From Bacteroidota bacterium (GTDB taxonomy: Bacteria; Bacteroidota; Bacteroidia; Chitinophagales; Chitinophagaceae), in assembly GCA_023386555.1 (NCBI GenBank), contig JAEWJK010000005.1:186001-250000 (forward strand): a stretch of DNA of 64,000 bases, given 5' to 3'. How positions within the stretch are numbered: the first letter of the stretch is position 1; the number at the start of each line of letters is the position of its first letter. The notes below the pieces were generated by a model that was not told the DNA's origin, did not search any database, and was given only the letters and a program-made list of their open reading frames with translations. Below are positions 7,177 to 15,013 of the stretch, one piece after another. The translations under genes and the position numbers were made by a program.

Positions 7177-9801
7177 TTAAAACAGGCTCTTTACTTTCTC
7201 AATCACCTGCTTTAAATTGCTTGCATCAGTTCCTCCGGCTGTTGCCAATGTTTTTTGTCCACCACCACCACCTTTGATCAGTGGTGAAATATGTTCTTTG
7301 ATGATCTTCCCTGCATCAAGGTTTCTGTTCTGTGCTATTATTTCTTCCAGCATCACAGCAACATTCGCTTTTCCGCCAATATTGGCTACAAGCACTACAA
7401 TATAATCAGTAAGATCATTCTTCAAATCAAAACATAACTTCTTTAAAGTATCTGCATTGGGAACTTCTACTTCAGCACCAATAAAACTGATGCCATTGAG
7501 TGATTCAACTTTGCTCACCAGTTCTTTTCTAAGACTGCTGAGTTGTTTGTTATACAGCGATTCAATTGATTTTCTCAGGTCTGTATTATCTGCTAACACA
7601 TTCTCAATTGCTTTCTTTATTTCTTTCGGATTTTTTAAGCAGACCTTGATCTCTTCCATCATCTGCAATTGCTCATTAATATAATTCTCCGCTGCAATTC
7701 CACTTAACGCTTCGATTCTTCTTACACCTGCAGCTACAGCAGATTCATGAGTGATCTTAAAGAAACCAAGTTCTCCGGTACTTCCAACATGTGTTCCGCC
7801 ACAAAGTTCAATGGAGTAGTTCGGATCCATCACAACTACTCTCACCACATCACCATATTTTTCTCCGAACAAAGCCATTGCACCCATAGCAACAGCTTCA
7901 TCTTTACTCATACTTTTAATTACAACAGGTACGTTTTCCCTGATCTTCTCATTCACCAAAGCTTCTATCTTCTTTATTTCTTCATCAGAAACTTTTGCAA
8001 AGTGAGAGAAGTCAAAACGTAAATGCTCTTCATTCACCAAACTTCCTTTTTGAGCAACATGTGTTCCAAGCACTGACCTTAATGCAGCATGTAATAAATG
8101 GGTTGCACTATGATGTACTGCTGTATGATGACGTTTAGTTTTATTTACCGCTGCATCAACATCAGTATTGATATTACCTGGTATTACTTCTGTAAAATGA
8201 ATGATCAGATCATTTTCTTTTTTAGTGTCAATAACACTCACTTTTTCTCCGGCAAAATTCAAAGTGCCGATATCACCAACCTGTCCACCACTTTCTGCAT
8301 AAAAAGGCGTTTTCTCTAATACTAATTGATAAGCTTCTTTGCCTTTTGCTTTTACTTTTCTGTACTTAACCAGTTTGGTTTTTACTTCTAAAGAATCATA
8401 ACCTACGAATTGCGAAGAAGCTACATCATTCACAGTGATCCAGTCTTCTGCATCAACAGTTCCTGCTGCACGGCTACGATCTTTCTGTTGTTTCATTTCA
8501 GCTTCGAAAGCAGCTTCATCAACTGATAAATTATTTTCAGATACAATTAACCTAGTAAGATCTATCGGAAACCCAAACGTATCGAATAACTCAAATGCAG
8601 CCTTACCATTGATTTTCTTTTCAGAACTTTTAGATGTTGCAGAAATAATCTCATCTATCTTTTTTAAACCTTTATCTAACGTTCTCAGAAATGCATCTTC
8701 TTCTTCCTTCACCACTTTAGTAACAAATTCCACCTGCTTTTGTAATTCAGGAAAAACAGCATCAAACTGTTTTGCTAAAACCGGAACAAGCTTAAATAAC
8801 AATGGTTGTTTATAGTTGAGGTAAGAGTAAAAATATCTTACTGCTCTTCTTAATATTCTTCTGATAACATAACCTGCACCTGTATTGGAAGGAAGTTGAC
8901 CATCAGCTATCGTAAAAGAAATAGCTCGGATATGATCTGCTATTACACGAAAAGCAACATCACTCTTTTCATCAGTTCCTTTGTATTGTTGTTTAGTGAT
9001 CTTTTCTATTTCACCAATTGTTCCGGTAAAAATATCAGTATCGTAGTTGCTTTGCTTTTGTTGCAGTACACGAACCAATCTTTCAAATCCCATTCCTGTG
9101 TCAACATGTTTGGCAGGAAGAAATTCAAGAGATCCATCCTTCAATCGATTGAACTGGATGAACACATTGTTCCATATTTCTATCACCTGAGGATGATCTG
9201 CATTCACCAATGTTTTTCCATCGACCTGTTTTCTTTCTTCATCACTTCTTGTATCCACATGAATTTCTGTACAAGGACCACAAGGACCGGTATCTCCCAT
9301 TTCCCAGAAATTATCTTTCTTACCAAAGGGAAGAATTCTATCTGCATCTATATGTCTTTTCCAGAATTCGAGTGCTTCTGAATCTTCCGGTAAGGCTTCA
9401 GATTTATCACCACCAAAAATGGTAACGTATAATCTGTCTTTGGGTATCTTATAAACTTCAGTCAACAATTCCCAGCTCCAGGCTATTGCTTCAGATTTAA
9501 AATAATCACCAAAGCTCCAGTTACCCAACATTTCAAACATGGTATGATGATACGTATCAACACCAACTTCTTCCAGATCATTGTGTTTACCACTTACACG
9601 CAAACATTTTTGTGTATCTGCAATTCTTGGATTCTCCGGAATTCTGTTTCCGAGAAAAAAATCTTTGAACTGATTCATTCCTGCATTGGTAAAAAGAAGT
9701 GTAGGATCATTCTTTACAACAATAGGAGCAGAAGGAACGATCTGGTGACCTTTAGAAGCAAAAAAGTCCAGGAACTGTTTACGTATATCAGAACTTGTCA
9801 T
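7177..9801 (-). CDS. alaS: Alanyl-tRNA synthetase
   Basis: A class II synthetase charging tRNA-Ala. The start chosen is the second of two adjacent ATGs, giving 874 residues beginning MTSSDIRKQFLDFF, the usual AlaRS N-terminus and length; longer versions add a translation of the leader. Visible hallmarks are FTNAGMNQFKDFFLG, TYHHTMFEMLGNWSFGDYF and GCGPCTEIH-like motifs in the catalytic core, then the editing domain with HHSATHLLH and CGGTHV zinc-site residues (HxxxH and CxxxH), and the C-terminal DHHA1 domain ending in GGGGGQKTLATAGG. It is divergent from the M23 peptidase gene. A -7 motif lies 51 bases upstream. Confidence 0.98.
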   Translation of the reverse strand: MTSSDIRKQFLDFFASKGHQIVPSAPIVVKNDPTLLFTNAGMNQFKDFFLGNRIPENPRIADTQKCLRVSGKHNDLEEVGVDTYHHTMFEMLGNWSFGDYFKSEAIAWSWELLTEVYKIPKDRLYVTIFGGDKSEALPEDSEALEFWKRHIDADRILPFGKKDNFWEMGDTGPCGPCTEIHVDTRSDEERKQVDGKTLVNADHPQVIEIWNNVFIQFNRLKDGSLEFLPAKHVDTGMGFERLVRVLQQKQSNYDTDIFTGTIGEIEKITKQQYKGTDEKSDVAFRVIADHIRAISFTIADGQLPSNTGAGYVIRRILRRAVRYFYSYLNYKQPLLFKLVPVLAKQFDAVFPELQKQVEFVTKVVKEEEDAFLRTLDKGLKKIDEIISATSKSSEKKINGKAAFELFDTFGFPIDLTRLIVSENNLSVDEAAFEAEMKQQKDRSRAAGTVDAEDWITVNDVASSQFVGYDSLEVKTKLVKYRKVKAKGKEAYQLVLEKTPFYAESGGQVGDIGTLNFAGEKVSVIDTKKENDLIIHFTEVIPGNINTDVDAAVNKTKRHHTAVHHSATHLLHAALRSVLGTHVAQKGSLVNEEHLRFDFSHFAKVSDEEIKKIEALVNEKIRENVPVVIKSMSKDEAVAMGAMALFGEKYGDVVRVVVMDPNYSIELCGGTHVGSTGELGFFKITHESAVAAGVRRIEALSGIAAENYINEQLQMMEEIKVCLKNPKEIKKAIENVLADNTDLRKSIESLYNKQLSSLRKELVSKVESLNGISFIGAEVEVPNADTLKKLCFDLKNDLTDYIVVLVANIGGKANVAVMLEEIIAQNRNLDAGKIIKEHISPLIKGGGGGQKTLATAGGTDASNLKQVIEKVKSLF

Positions 9802-9852
9802 CATAAATTTTACAATACATTTGAAGCTTTGGCAGCTAACTTTGAAGGCCGA

Positions 9853-9860
9853 CAAAGGTA
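9853..9860 (-). promoter_or_regulatory. -7 promoter motif of alaS
   Basis: The minus strand reads TACCTTTG, an exact TAnnTTTG, predicting a 5' leader of about 45-50 bases for alaS. Confidence 0.5.
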
Positions 9861-9864
9861 AGGA

Positions 9865-9900
9865 GATAGTTGATAGTTGAGAGTGAATAGTTGATAGTTA
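9865..9900. repeat. Short AGTTGAT/GTGAATA minisatellite
   Basis: GATAGTTGATAGTTGAGAGT and the following bases form ~5 imperfect heptads, close in type to the GTGAATG heptads at 25521 and 56286. As there, an interspersed repeat copy follows directly (9908). Confidence 0.5.
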
Positions 9901-9907
9901 TAAAGGC

Positions 9908-9952
9908 GTACAAGTGAGTGACACAACGATGTTGCTCAATGATTTGCAGCTT
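9908..9952 (+). repeat. Interspersed ~48-bp repeat, copy 1 (TGAGTGACACAAC type)
   Basis: Begins GTACAAGTGAGTGACACAAC and ends near GCAGCTTG. Its 3' half also forms a perfect 9-bp hairpin, GTTGCTCAA (9931-9939) / TTGAGCAAC (9951-9959), just before the M23 peptidase start codon. Confidence 0.75.
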
Positions 9953-9969
9953 GAGCAACGCTATAAACA

Positions 9970-10941
9970 ATGAGGAAAATAAAATATTTCTATAATACCC
10001 ATACACTCCGTTTTGAAAAGCTGATAACGCCTTTCAGGGTAAAACTGCTTCGCATATTTGGGTTTATAGCTGCCTCAATTTTTACGGCCTTTATTATTGT
10101 TGTGATTGCTTTTGAATATGTTGATTCGCCCAAAGAAAAATTAATGAGGGCTGAGAATGAAGATCTGAAGCAGGATTACGCTGTATTGAATGCAAGATTA
10201 TCTGAATTGCAAAAGCAAATGCAGGAATTACAAACGAGAGATAACGAAGTTTATCGAGCCATATTTGAAGCTGAACCGGTACCGGATAGTGCAAGAATTG
10301 AGGAGATGGAAAAAGCCAGGGAGTTGCAGTATGTAAGAACTTTAGGTGAAAGCCAGCTTACTAAAACACTTGCTGCACAATTAAATGTATTGTCTGCAAG
10401 GCTTGCTTACCAGGAAAGATCTTATGAAGACATTGGTGAAATGTTGAAGAATAAAGAAAAGCTCCTTGCCGGAATTCCTGCTATACAACCAGTAGCCAAT
10501 AAAGATCTGAGAAGAGTTGCTTCGGGTTTTGGTTATCGTATTGATCCGGTTTATAAAGTAACAAAGTTTCATGCAGGTCTTGATTTTACTGCACCTCAGG
10601 GTACACCTATTTATGCCACAGCAGATGGAAGAGTAAAAACTTCTGGTTCGAGCAGTGGTGGTTATGGTAATCATGTAGTCATCAATCATGGTTACGGCTA
10701 TGAAACTTTATACGGACACATGGTTCGTGTGAAAGTACGAGCAGGCCAGAGTGTAAAACGTGGTGAAGTGATCGGTTGGGTGGGTAATACAGGAAAAAGC
10801 ACTGGGCCTCATTGTCATTACGAAGTACATAAAAATGGTAATCCTGTAGATCCTATTTTCTATTTTTATAATGATCTCACTCCTGAACAGTTTGATCGGC
10901 TGTTAAAATTAGCTGCAGCAAGTAACCAAAGCCTGGATTAA
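9970..10941 (+). CDS. Membrane-anchored M23 (LytM-type) murein endopeptidase
   Basis: A 323-residue protein with a short cytoplasmic start, one membrane segment (~29-50, GFIAASIFTAFIIVVIAFEY), a periplasmic coiled coil (~55-165) and a C-terminal peptidase M23 domain. The catalytic set is complete: His201 and Asp205 in FHAGLDF, His250 in LYGHM, and His283 in GPHCHYE. It should cleave peptidoglycan cross-links in the periplasm and may be involved in division or elongation. It is divergently transcribed from alaS, with an interspersed repeat copy in the shared upstream region. Regulation of the next gene seems separate: an Fnr-like box begins at this gene's stop codon. Confidence 0.92.
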   Translation: MRKIKYFYNTHTLRFEKLITPFRVKLLRIFGFIAASIFTAFIIVVIAFEYVDSPKEKLMRAENEDLKQDYAVLNARLSELQKQMQELQTRDNEVYRAIFEAEPVPDSARIEEMEKARELQYVRTLGESQLTKTLAAQLNVLSARLAYQERSYEDIGEMLKNKEKLLAGIPAIQPVANKDLRRVASGFGYRIDPVYKVTKFHAGLDFTAPQGTPIYATADGRVKTSGSSSGGYGNHVVINHGYGYETLYGHMVRVKVRAGQSVKRGEVIGWVGNTGKSTGPHCHYEVHKNGNPVDPIFYFYNDLTPEQFDRLLKLAAASNQSLD

Positions 10942-10954
10942 TGACCAGGATCAT
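10941..10954. promoter_or_regulatory. Fnr/Crp-type palindrome upstream of the regulator gene
   Basis: ATGACCAGGATCAT matches the TGA-N6-TCA core of Fnr-type sites. Its centre is 41.5 bases before the regulator's ATG, the distance of a class II activator site if transcription starts at the ATG. A weak -7 element TTATTTTG (10977-10984) lies 4 bases before that ATG. Confidence 0.5.
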
Positions 10955-10988
10955 CTTCCCCCAAATTTTCACTGCCTTATTTTGAGGC

Positions 10989-11702
10989 ATGAAACCTCCT
11001 GTTGACACTCATTTCGACTGTAACACCATTGAATCAATGTCTAATTCTTTGCTTGGTAAAGCAAAAAAGGAACATCTCGACGTTTTCAATGCACATAAAG
11101 TTTGTAATGTATATAAACGTGGACAGGTTGTATTTCATGAAGGTTCACATCCGTTCGGTGTGTATTGCATCAGCTCAGGTAAGGTGAAGCTTTCTCATTT
11201 GGGTGATGATGGAAAGGACCAGATCATTCGTTTGTTGAAAGAAGGAGATATAACAGGTTACAGGGCTTTGTTAAGTGGTGACAGGTATGGTGCTTCTGCA
11301 ATTGTATTGGAAGATTCACATGTTTGTTTCATTCCTAAAGAAATATTCATCGATATACTAAAGAATGATGCAGGTCTTGCATTTGAGATGATGAAGTTGC
11401 TTGCTAATGAATTGCACAGAGCAGAATTACAGCTAACACATCTTGCACAAAAACCAGTTAGAGAAAGATTGGCAGAAACATTATTATTTATAAAAGATAC
11501 TTACGGCTTTGAGCAGGATGGTATTACACTAAACGTAAGATTTTCAAGAGAAGAAATAGCGAACCTCGTAGGAACAGCAACTGAATCAACTATTCGTTTG
11601 CTGAGTGAATTTAAAAGAGATGGAATGGTTGAGCTAGATGGAAAGAAAATTAAAATACTAAAGCAAAAAGAATTAGAGAGAACCGCAAATCTGCAGGACT
11701 GA
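10989..11702 (+). CDS. Crp/Fnr-family transcriptional regulator
   Basis: A 237-residue regulator with an N-terminal cyclic-nucleotide-binding-like domain (~35-125; VVFHEGSHPFGVYCISSGKV and LLKEGDITGYRALLSGDRYG), a dimer helix, and a C-terminal winged helix-turn-helix (~165-230; FSREEIANLVGTATESTIRL). The recognition helix keeps the Glu and Arg that contact the GA/TC of TGA-N6-TCA sites. Its cysteines do not form the CxxC cluster of classical Fnr, so the signal is unknown; haem, redox or nucleotide sensing are all possible. It heads the cbb3 oxidase region, and Fnr-like boxes precede this gene, the hemerythrin-like gene and ccoS, suggesting it controls them. Confidence 0.93.
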   Translation: MKPPVDTHFDCNTIESMSNSLLGKAKKEHLDVFNAHKVCNVYKRGQVVFHEGSHPFGVYCISSGKVKLSHLGDDGKDQIIRLLKEGDITGYRALLSGDRYGASAIVLEDSHVCFIPKEIFIDILKNDAGLAFEMMKLLANELHRAELQLTHLAQKPVRERLAETLLFIKDTYGFEQDGITLNVRFSREEIANLVGTATESTIRLLSEFKRDGMVELDGKKIKILKQKELERTANLQD

Positions 11703-11720
11703 TAAAAGTCATGATGATGC

Positions 11721-11734
11721 TTGAGTAAACTCAT
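11721..11734. promoter_or_regulatory. Fnr-type palindrome upstream of the hemerythrin-like gene
   Basis: TTGAGTAAACTCAT has TTGAG/CTCAT arms around four bases. A degenerate -7 element TACCTTGT lies at 11757-11764; a start four bases after it would place this box at -41.5. Confidence 0.5.
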
Positions 11735-11782
11735 TTACGTCACGCTGGTATAAGGCTACCTTGTGATGATAAAATCAATCTT

Positions 11783-12298
11783 ATGCTGCTGCATCAATTG
11801 GATAATTATTCCCAGGAAGCTTTAACACCTGAAGGATTGTGTGATCTGATAGAATACAAGTATCAACAAGAGATCAGTCATTCTGCTGAAAAGGTAAATA
11901 AATACCTTGAAGAAAACAGCCAGATAATTGAGCTTTCAGATTCTGTTTCAGAGCTGGTGCATATGCTTGTTACAAAGTTGTGTGATGAAGTGAATCATCT
12001 ATTCAAAAAAGAGTCGATGATTATTTTCCCTTGTATTAAACATCATTTTAATGGTACAGAAAGAATCATTCCAACAACATGTGTAGATAATGCTGTGTAC
12101 AGAAATATCCAGGCAACGCAGAAAACAATATTAAATCTTGTTCATAAACTAAGACAGGTATTGGATAACTATTCTGCCGATCCTAAGTGGAGCACTGGTT
12201 GGAGAGATTGCCTGAATGAAATGTTTGTTTTAGAAAATAAAATTTATAACTGGCTGCATCTTGAGCAAAGCTTTTTGTATCCGAAGATCAATAATTAG
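11783..12298 (+). CDS. Hemerythrin-like protein (RIC/ScdA C-terminal-like)
   Basis: A 171-residue, all-helical cytoplasmic protein. Two pieces resemble hemerythrin iron-binding helices: EVNHLFKKESMIIFPCI (pattern HxxxE...FP) and WLHLEQSFLYPKI near the C-terminus. Other expected His positions look altered (for example Gln in NIQATQKTIL), so a complete di-iron site is not assured. The N-terminal ScdA domain of repair-of-iron-centre proteins is absent. It lies 9 bp upstream of the copper ATPase gene in the cbb3 region with an Fnr-like box in front, suggesting a role in oxygen or nitric oxide handling or iron-centre repair under low oxygen. Function is inferred. Confidence 0.7.
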   Translation: MLLHQLDNYSQEALTPEGLCDLIEYKYQQEISHSAEKVNKYLEENSQIIELSDSVSELVHMLVTKLCDEVNHLFKKESMIIFPCIKHHFNGTERIIPTTCVDNAVYRNIQATQKTILNLVHKLRQVLDNYSADPKWSTGWRDCLNEMFVLENKIYNWLHLEQSFLYPKINN

Positions 12299-12307
12299 AA
12301 ACCAGGC

Positions 12308-14701
12308 ATGATCAAAACACAAGAAACAGTTCTGAGCTGTTATCATTGCGGCGAAGACTGTGATATCATTATAAAAGCTCATGATAAAAATTTTTGCTGC
12401 GAAGGATGCAGAAGTGTGTACGAGATCCTGAATAAAAGTGGGATGTGCGATTATTATGAGATCAGTAATAATCCCGGTGTTAGTCAGCGAATAAAAGTTA
12501 GAGAAGATAAGTTTGCTTTTTTGGATGATAAAAAGATAGAAGCATCACTTATCAGTTATACAGATGATGAGCAAACCCATGTTACATTCTATCTTCCACA
12601 AATGCATTGCAGCAGTTGTTTGTGGCTGCTCGAGAATATTCATCGTCTAAATAATGGTGTTATCACCAGTAAGGTAAATTTCCCTAGAAAAGAAGCAGAT
12701 ATTATTTTTGATCCGAAGAAAACTTCACTTAGAAAAATCGCTGAATTACTTACCAGCATAGGTTATGAGCCTTACATTAGTCTAAACAATCTTGATAAGA
12801 AAAAGAAGTTCTACGATCGTTCTAAGATTTTCAAATTAGGTGTAGCAGGATTTTGCTTTGCCAATATTATGTTGCTGAGTTTTCCTGAATACCTCGGTAT
12901 CGATGATAAAGAGCAAGGCATGGTGAATATATTCCGCTACATCAATCTCTTGCTAAGCTTACCCGTTTTCTTTTATTCAGCTACAGAGTTTTATACAAGT
13001 GCCTGGAAGAGTTTAAAACATCGTTTTTTAAATATTGATGCACCAATTGTATTGGCTGTGTTGGTAACATTTGGCAGAAGTGTGTATGAAGTATTAACTG
13101 ATACCGGTGGAGGTTATTTCGATTCAATGAGCGGCATTGTTTTTTTTATGCTGGTGGGAAGAGTAATGCAGGATAAAACCTACAAGCAACTGAGCTTTGA
13201 GCGAGATTATACTTCTTATTTTCCTATAGCAATTACTCGGATTAATAATCAGAAAGAAGAAATTGTAACGCTTCCTGATATCAGGTTGGATGATACGCTA
13301 CTGATACATAATCATGAATTAATTCCGGCAGATGGTATCATTACCAAAGGAAAAGCTTTGATCGATTACAGTTTCGTTACAGGTGAAAGTGTACCAGTAG
13401 CAAAAGAAATGGGTGAAATAGTATATGCTGGTGGTAAACAGGTGAATGGTAATATCGAAATATTAGTCATAAAAGAAGTGGCTCAGAGTTATCTCACAAA
13501 GCTTTGGAATAAAGAACAGAAGCAGGAAGCACTTGATAGTGAGAGATCGTTTGTTCATTTGCTGGCAAGATATTTTACTATCATTCTTTTTTCTATTGCA
13601 ATTACTGCAGCTACATATTGGTATTTCAACGATAGTTCGAAGGTTTGGGATGCAGTTACAGCAGTCTTGATTGTGGCTTGTCCTTGTGCATTATTACTCT
13701 GCAATACATTTACCAATGGTAATATTCTGAGGATATTGGGTAACAACCAATTTTATCTGCGTAATGCACAAACCATAGAAGATATAGGCAAAGTAGATCA
13801 TATAGTGTTTGATAAGACAGGCACACTTACTACAGGTCGGTATAACGAAGTAAGTTATAATGGTAAAACGCTATCTGATGAATTGCAGCTAGCAGTTTCA
13901 TCTTTAGCAGCACAATCAACTCATCCAATGAGTAAAGCGATTTTGAAGGAACTGAACATGGAGAAACGGTTGCCGGTAATTACATTCAAAGAAATTCCTG
14001 GGCAAGGGATAGAAGGAACTATTAATAAAAATAACATTTGCCTCGGGTCTGAAAAGTTTGTTACCGGAAGTTCTAAAGCAACAAACAACCAGTCATCTGT
14101 TTATTTGTCTGTTGATGGAGAATTGTTCGGTGTATTTAGTTTTAGAAATCATTATAGAGATGAAATTCCTGCCTTATTAAGAAAACTGCAAAAGCGTTAT
14201 CAGGTTTCTATTTTGAGTGGTGACAATGACGGCGAGAAAAAATATCTGCGTGGTTTGTTAGGTAAAGGTCCAAGTATATTCTTCAATCAAAGTCCGCAGG
14301 CAAAACTTTTTGCAATACAGGAACTACAGCAACAAGGAAAAAAAGTAATGATGATTGGAGATGGTTTAAATGATGCCGGAGCTTTACGACAAGCAGATGT
14401 TGGTATTGCCATCAGCGAAGAAAGCAACAGCTTTACACCAGCCAGTGACGCTATTCTTCAGGCCGATAAACTTAACAGGCTTGATAAATTTATCCAGGCA
14501 TGCAGAGCTAATAAAAAAGTAGTAATGTTTGCATTCGTTATTTCTATTATTTACAATATTGTAGGATTATCTTTTGCCGTTCAGGGCACGTTATCTCCTT
14601 TAATCGCTGCTATTTTGATGCCTGCAAGTAGCCTCAGCATCTTATTAATAACTTTTGGCATGAGTAATTTGCTGGCTTCAAGATTAAAACTGAAGGCATA
14701 A
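12308..14701 (+). CDS. ccoI: CcoI-type copper-translocating P1B ATPase for cbb3 oxidase assembly
   Basis: A 797-residue heavy-metal P-type ATPase. The N-terminus has a Cys-rich metal-binding segment (CYHCGEDC ... CCEGCRSVYEIL), as in CcoI/FixI proteins, then an HMA-like domain with MHCSSCLW. Transmembrane copper motif is VACPCALLLCN, the phosphorylation site is DKTGTLTTG, and the hinge motif is MIGDGLNDAGALR. CcoI exports copper to the periplasmic side for the haem-copper centre of cbb3 oxidase. It directly precedes ccoS, ccoNO, ccoQ and ccoP, which fixes the assignment against a detoxification CopA. Confidence 0.95.
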   Translation: MIKTQETVLSCYHCGEDCDIIIKAHDKNFCCEGCRSVYEILNKSGMCDYYEISNNPGVSQRIKVREDKFAFLDDKKIEASLISYTDDEQTHVTFYLPQMHCSSCLWLLENIHRLNNGVITSKVNFPRKEADIIFDPKKTSLRKIAELLTSIGYEPYISLNNLDKKKKFYDRSKIFKLGVAGFCFANIMLLSFPEYLGIDDKEQGMVNIFRYINLLLSLPVFFYSATEFYTSAWKSLKHRFLNIDAPIVLAVLVTFGRSVYEVLTDTGGGYFDSMSGIVFFMLVGRVMQDKTYKQLSFERDYTSYFPIAITRINNQKEEIVTLPDIRLDDTLLIHNHELIPADGIITKGKALIDYSFVTGESVPVAKEMGEIVYAGGKQVNGNIEILVIKEVAQSYLTKLWNKEQKQEALDSERSFVHLLARYFTIILFSIAITAATYWYFNDSSKVWDAVTAVLIVACPCALLLCNTFTNGNILRILGNNQFYLRNAQTIEDIGKVDHIVFDKTGTLTTGRYNEVSYNGKTLSDELQLAVSSLAAQSTHPMSKAILKELNMEKRLPVITFKEIPGQGIEGTINKNNICLGSEKFVTGSSKATNNQSSVYLSVDGELFGVFSFRNHYRDEIPALLRKLQKRYQVSILSGDNDGEKKYLRGLLGKGPSIFFNQSPQAKLFAIQELQQQGKKVMMIGDGLNDAGALRQADVGIAISEESNSFTPASDAILQADKLNRLDKFIQACRANKKVVMFAFVISIIYNIVGLSFAVQGTLSPLIAAILMPASSLSILLITFGMSNLLASRLKLKA

Positions 14702-14718
14702 TTCCTTGCTCCATAAAC

Positions 14719-14732
14719 ATGATAAATATCAT
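14719..14732. promoter_or_regulatory. Fnr-type palindrome upstream of ccoS
   Basis: ATGATAAATATCAT is the best of the three boxes (TGAT-N4-ATCA core intact). It lies about 63 bases upstream of the start predicted from the -7 motif at 14777-14784, near a class I activator position. A TGACGTCA palindrome also lies at 14746-14753. Confidence 0.6.
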
Positions 14733-14776
14733 CTTTTGCAATGAGTGACGTCATGATTACCCCTAAGCTGTAAATC

Positions 14777-14784
14777 TACTTTTG
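14777..14784 (+). promoter_or_regulatory. -7 promoter motif of the ccoS-ccoNOQP operon
   Basis: TACTTTTG is an exact TAnnTTTG, 21 bases before the ccoS ATG. It suggests ccoS onward can be transcribed independently of ccoI. Confidence 0.5.
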
Positions 14785-14805
14785 GCTCGAAATCAAAAGA
14801 GGGGT

Positions 14806-14967
14806 ATGAGCGTCATCATCGTATTAATGATAGCCAGCATTGCCGTAGCCGGAATGTTCCTGGGCTTTTTTATCTACAGCATTAAGAAAGGACAATATGA
14901 TGATGAAGTAAGTCCTCCTGTAAGAATTCTCTTCGAGGACAAACCGGTCTCCAATTCTTCTAAGTGA
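14806..14967 (+). CDS. ccoS: Cbb3-type cytochrome oxidase assembly protein CcoS
   Basis: A 53-residue single-pass membrane protein starting MSVIIVLMIASIAVAG, the conserved CcoS N-terminus; an in-frame ATG is found here, and codons further upstream are leader. After the membrane helix comes YSIKKGQYDDEVSPPVRILF, the conserved CcoS tail with the GQYDD motif. CcoS is needed for cofactor insertion into cbb3 oxidase. Position between ccoI and ccoNO is the classic order. Confidence 0.95.
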   Translation: MSVIIVLMIASIAVAGMFLGFFIYSIKKGQYDDEVSPPVRILFEDKPVSNSSK

Positions 14968-15013
14968 TTTTTTACACCAACATTAGTAACATCAGAACTG
15001 CAAATAAGATTAT

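Noticed and set aside
8896..9381. 161-codon open frame antisense to alaS
   Set aside because: It lies wholly within alaS, has no promoter or family likeness, and the residue composition (Phe/Ser/Cys-rich) is that of an antisense shadow.
9802..9855. Upstream N-terminal extension of alaS
   Set aside because: The added residues are unlike AlaRS; the MTSSDIRKQF start matches the family.
10989..11702. True oxygen-sensing Fnr with a 4Fe-4S cluster
   Set aside because: The cysteines are scattered and lack the N-terminal cluster pattern, so it is called only Crp/Fnr family.
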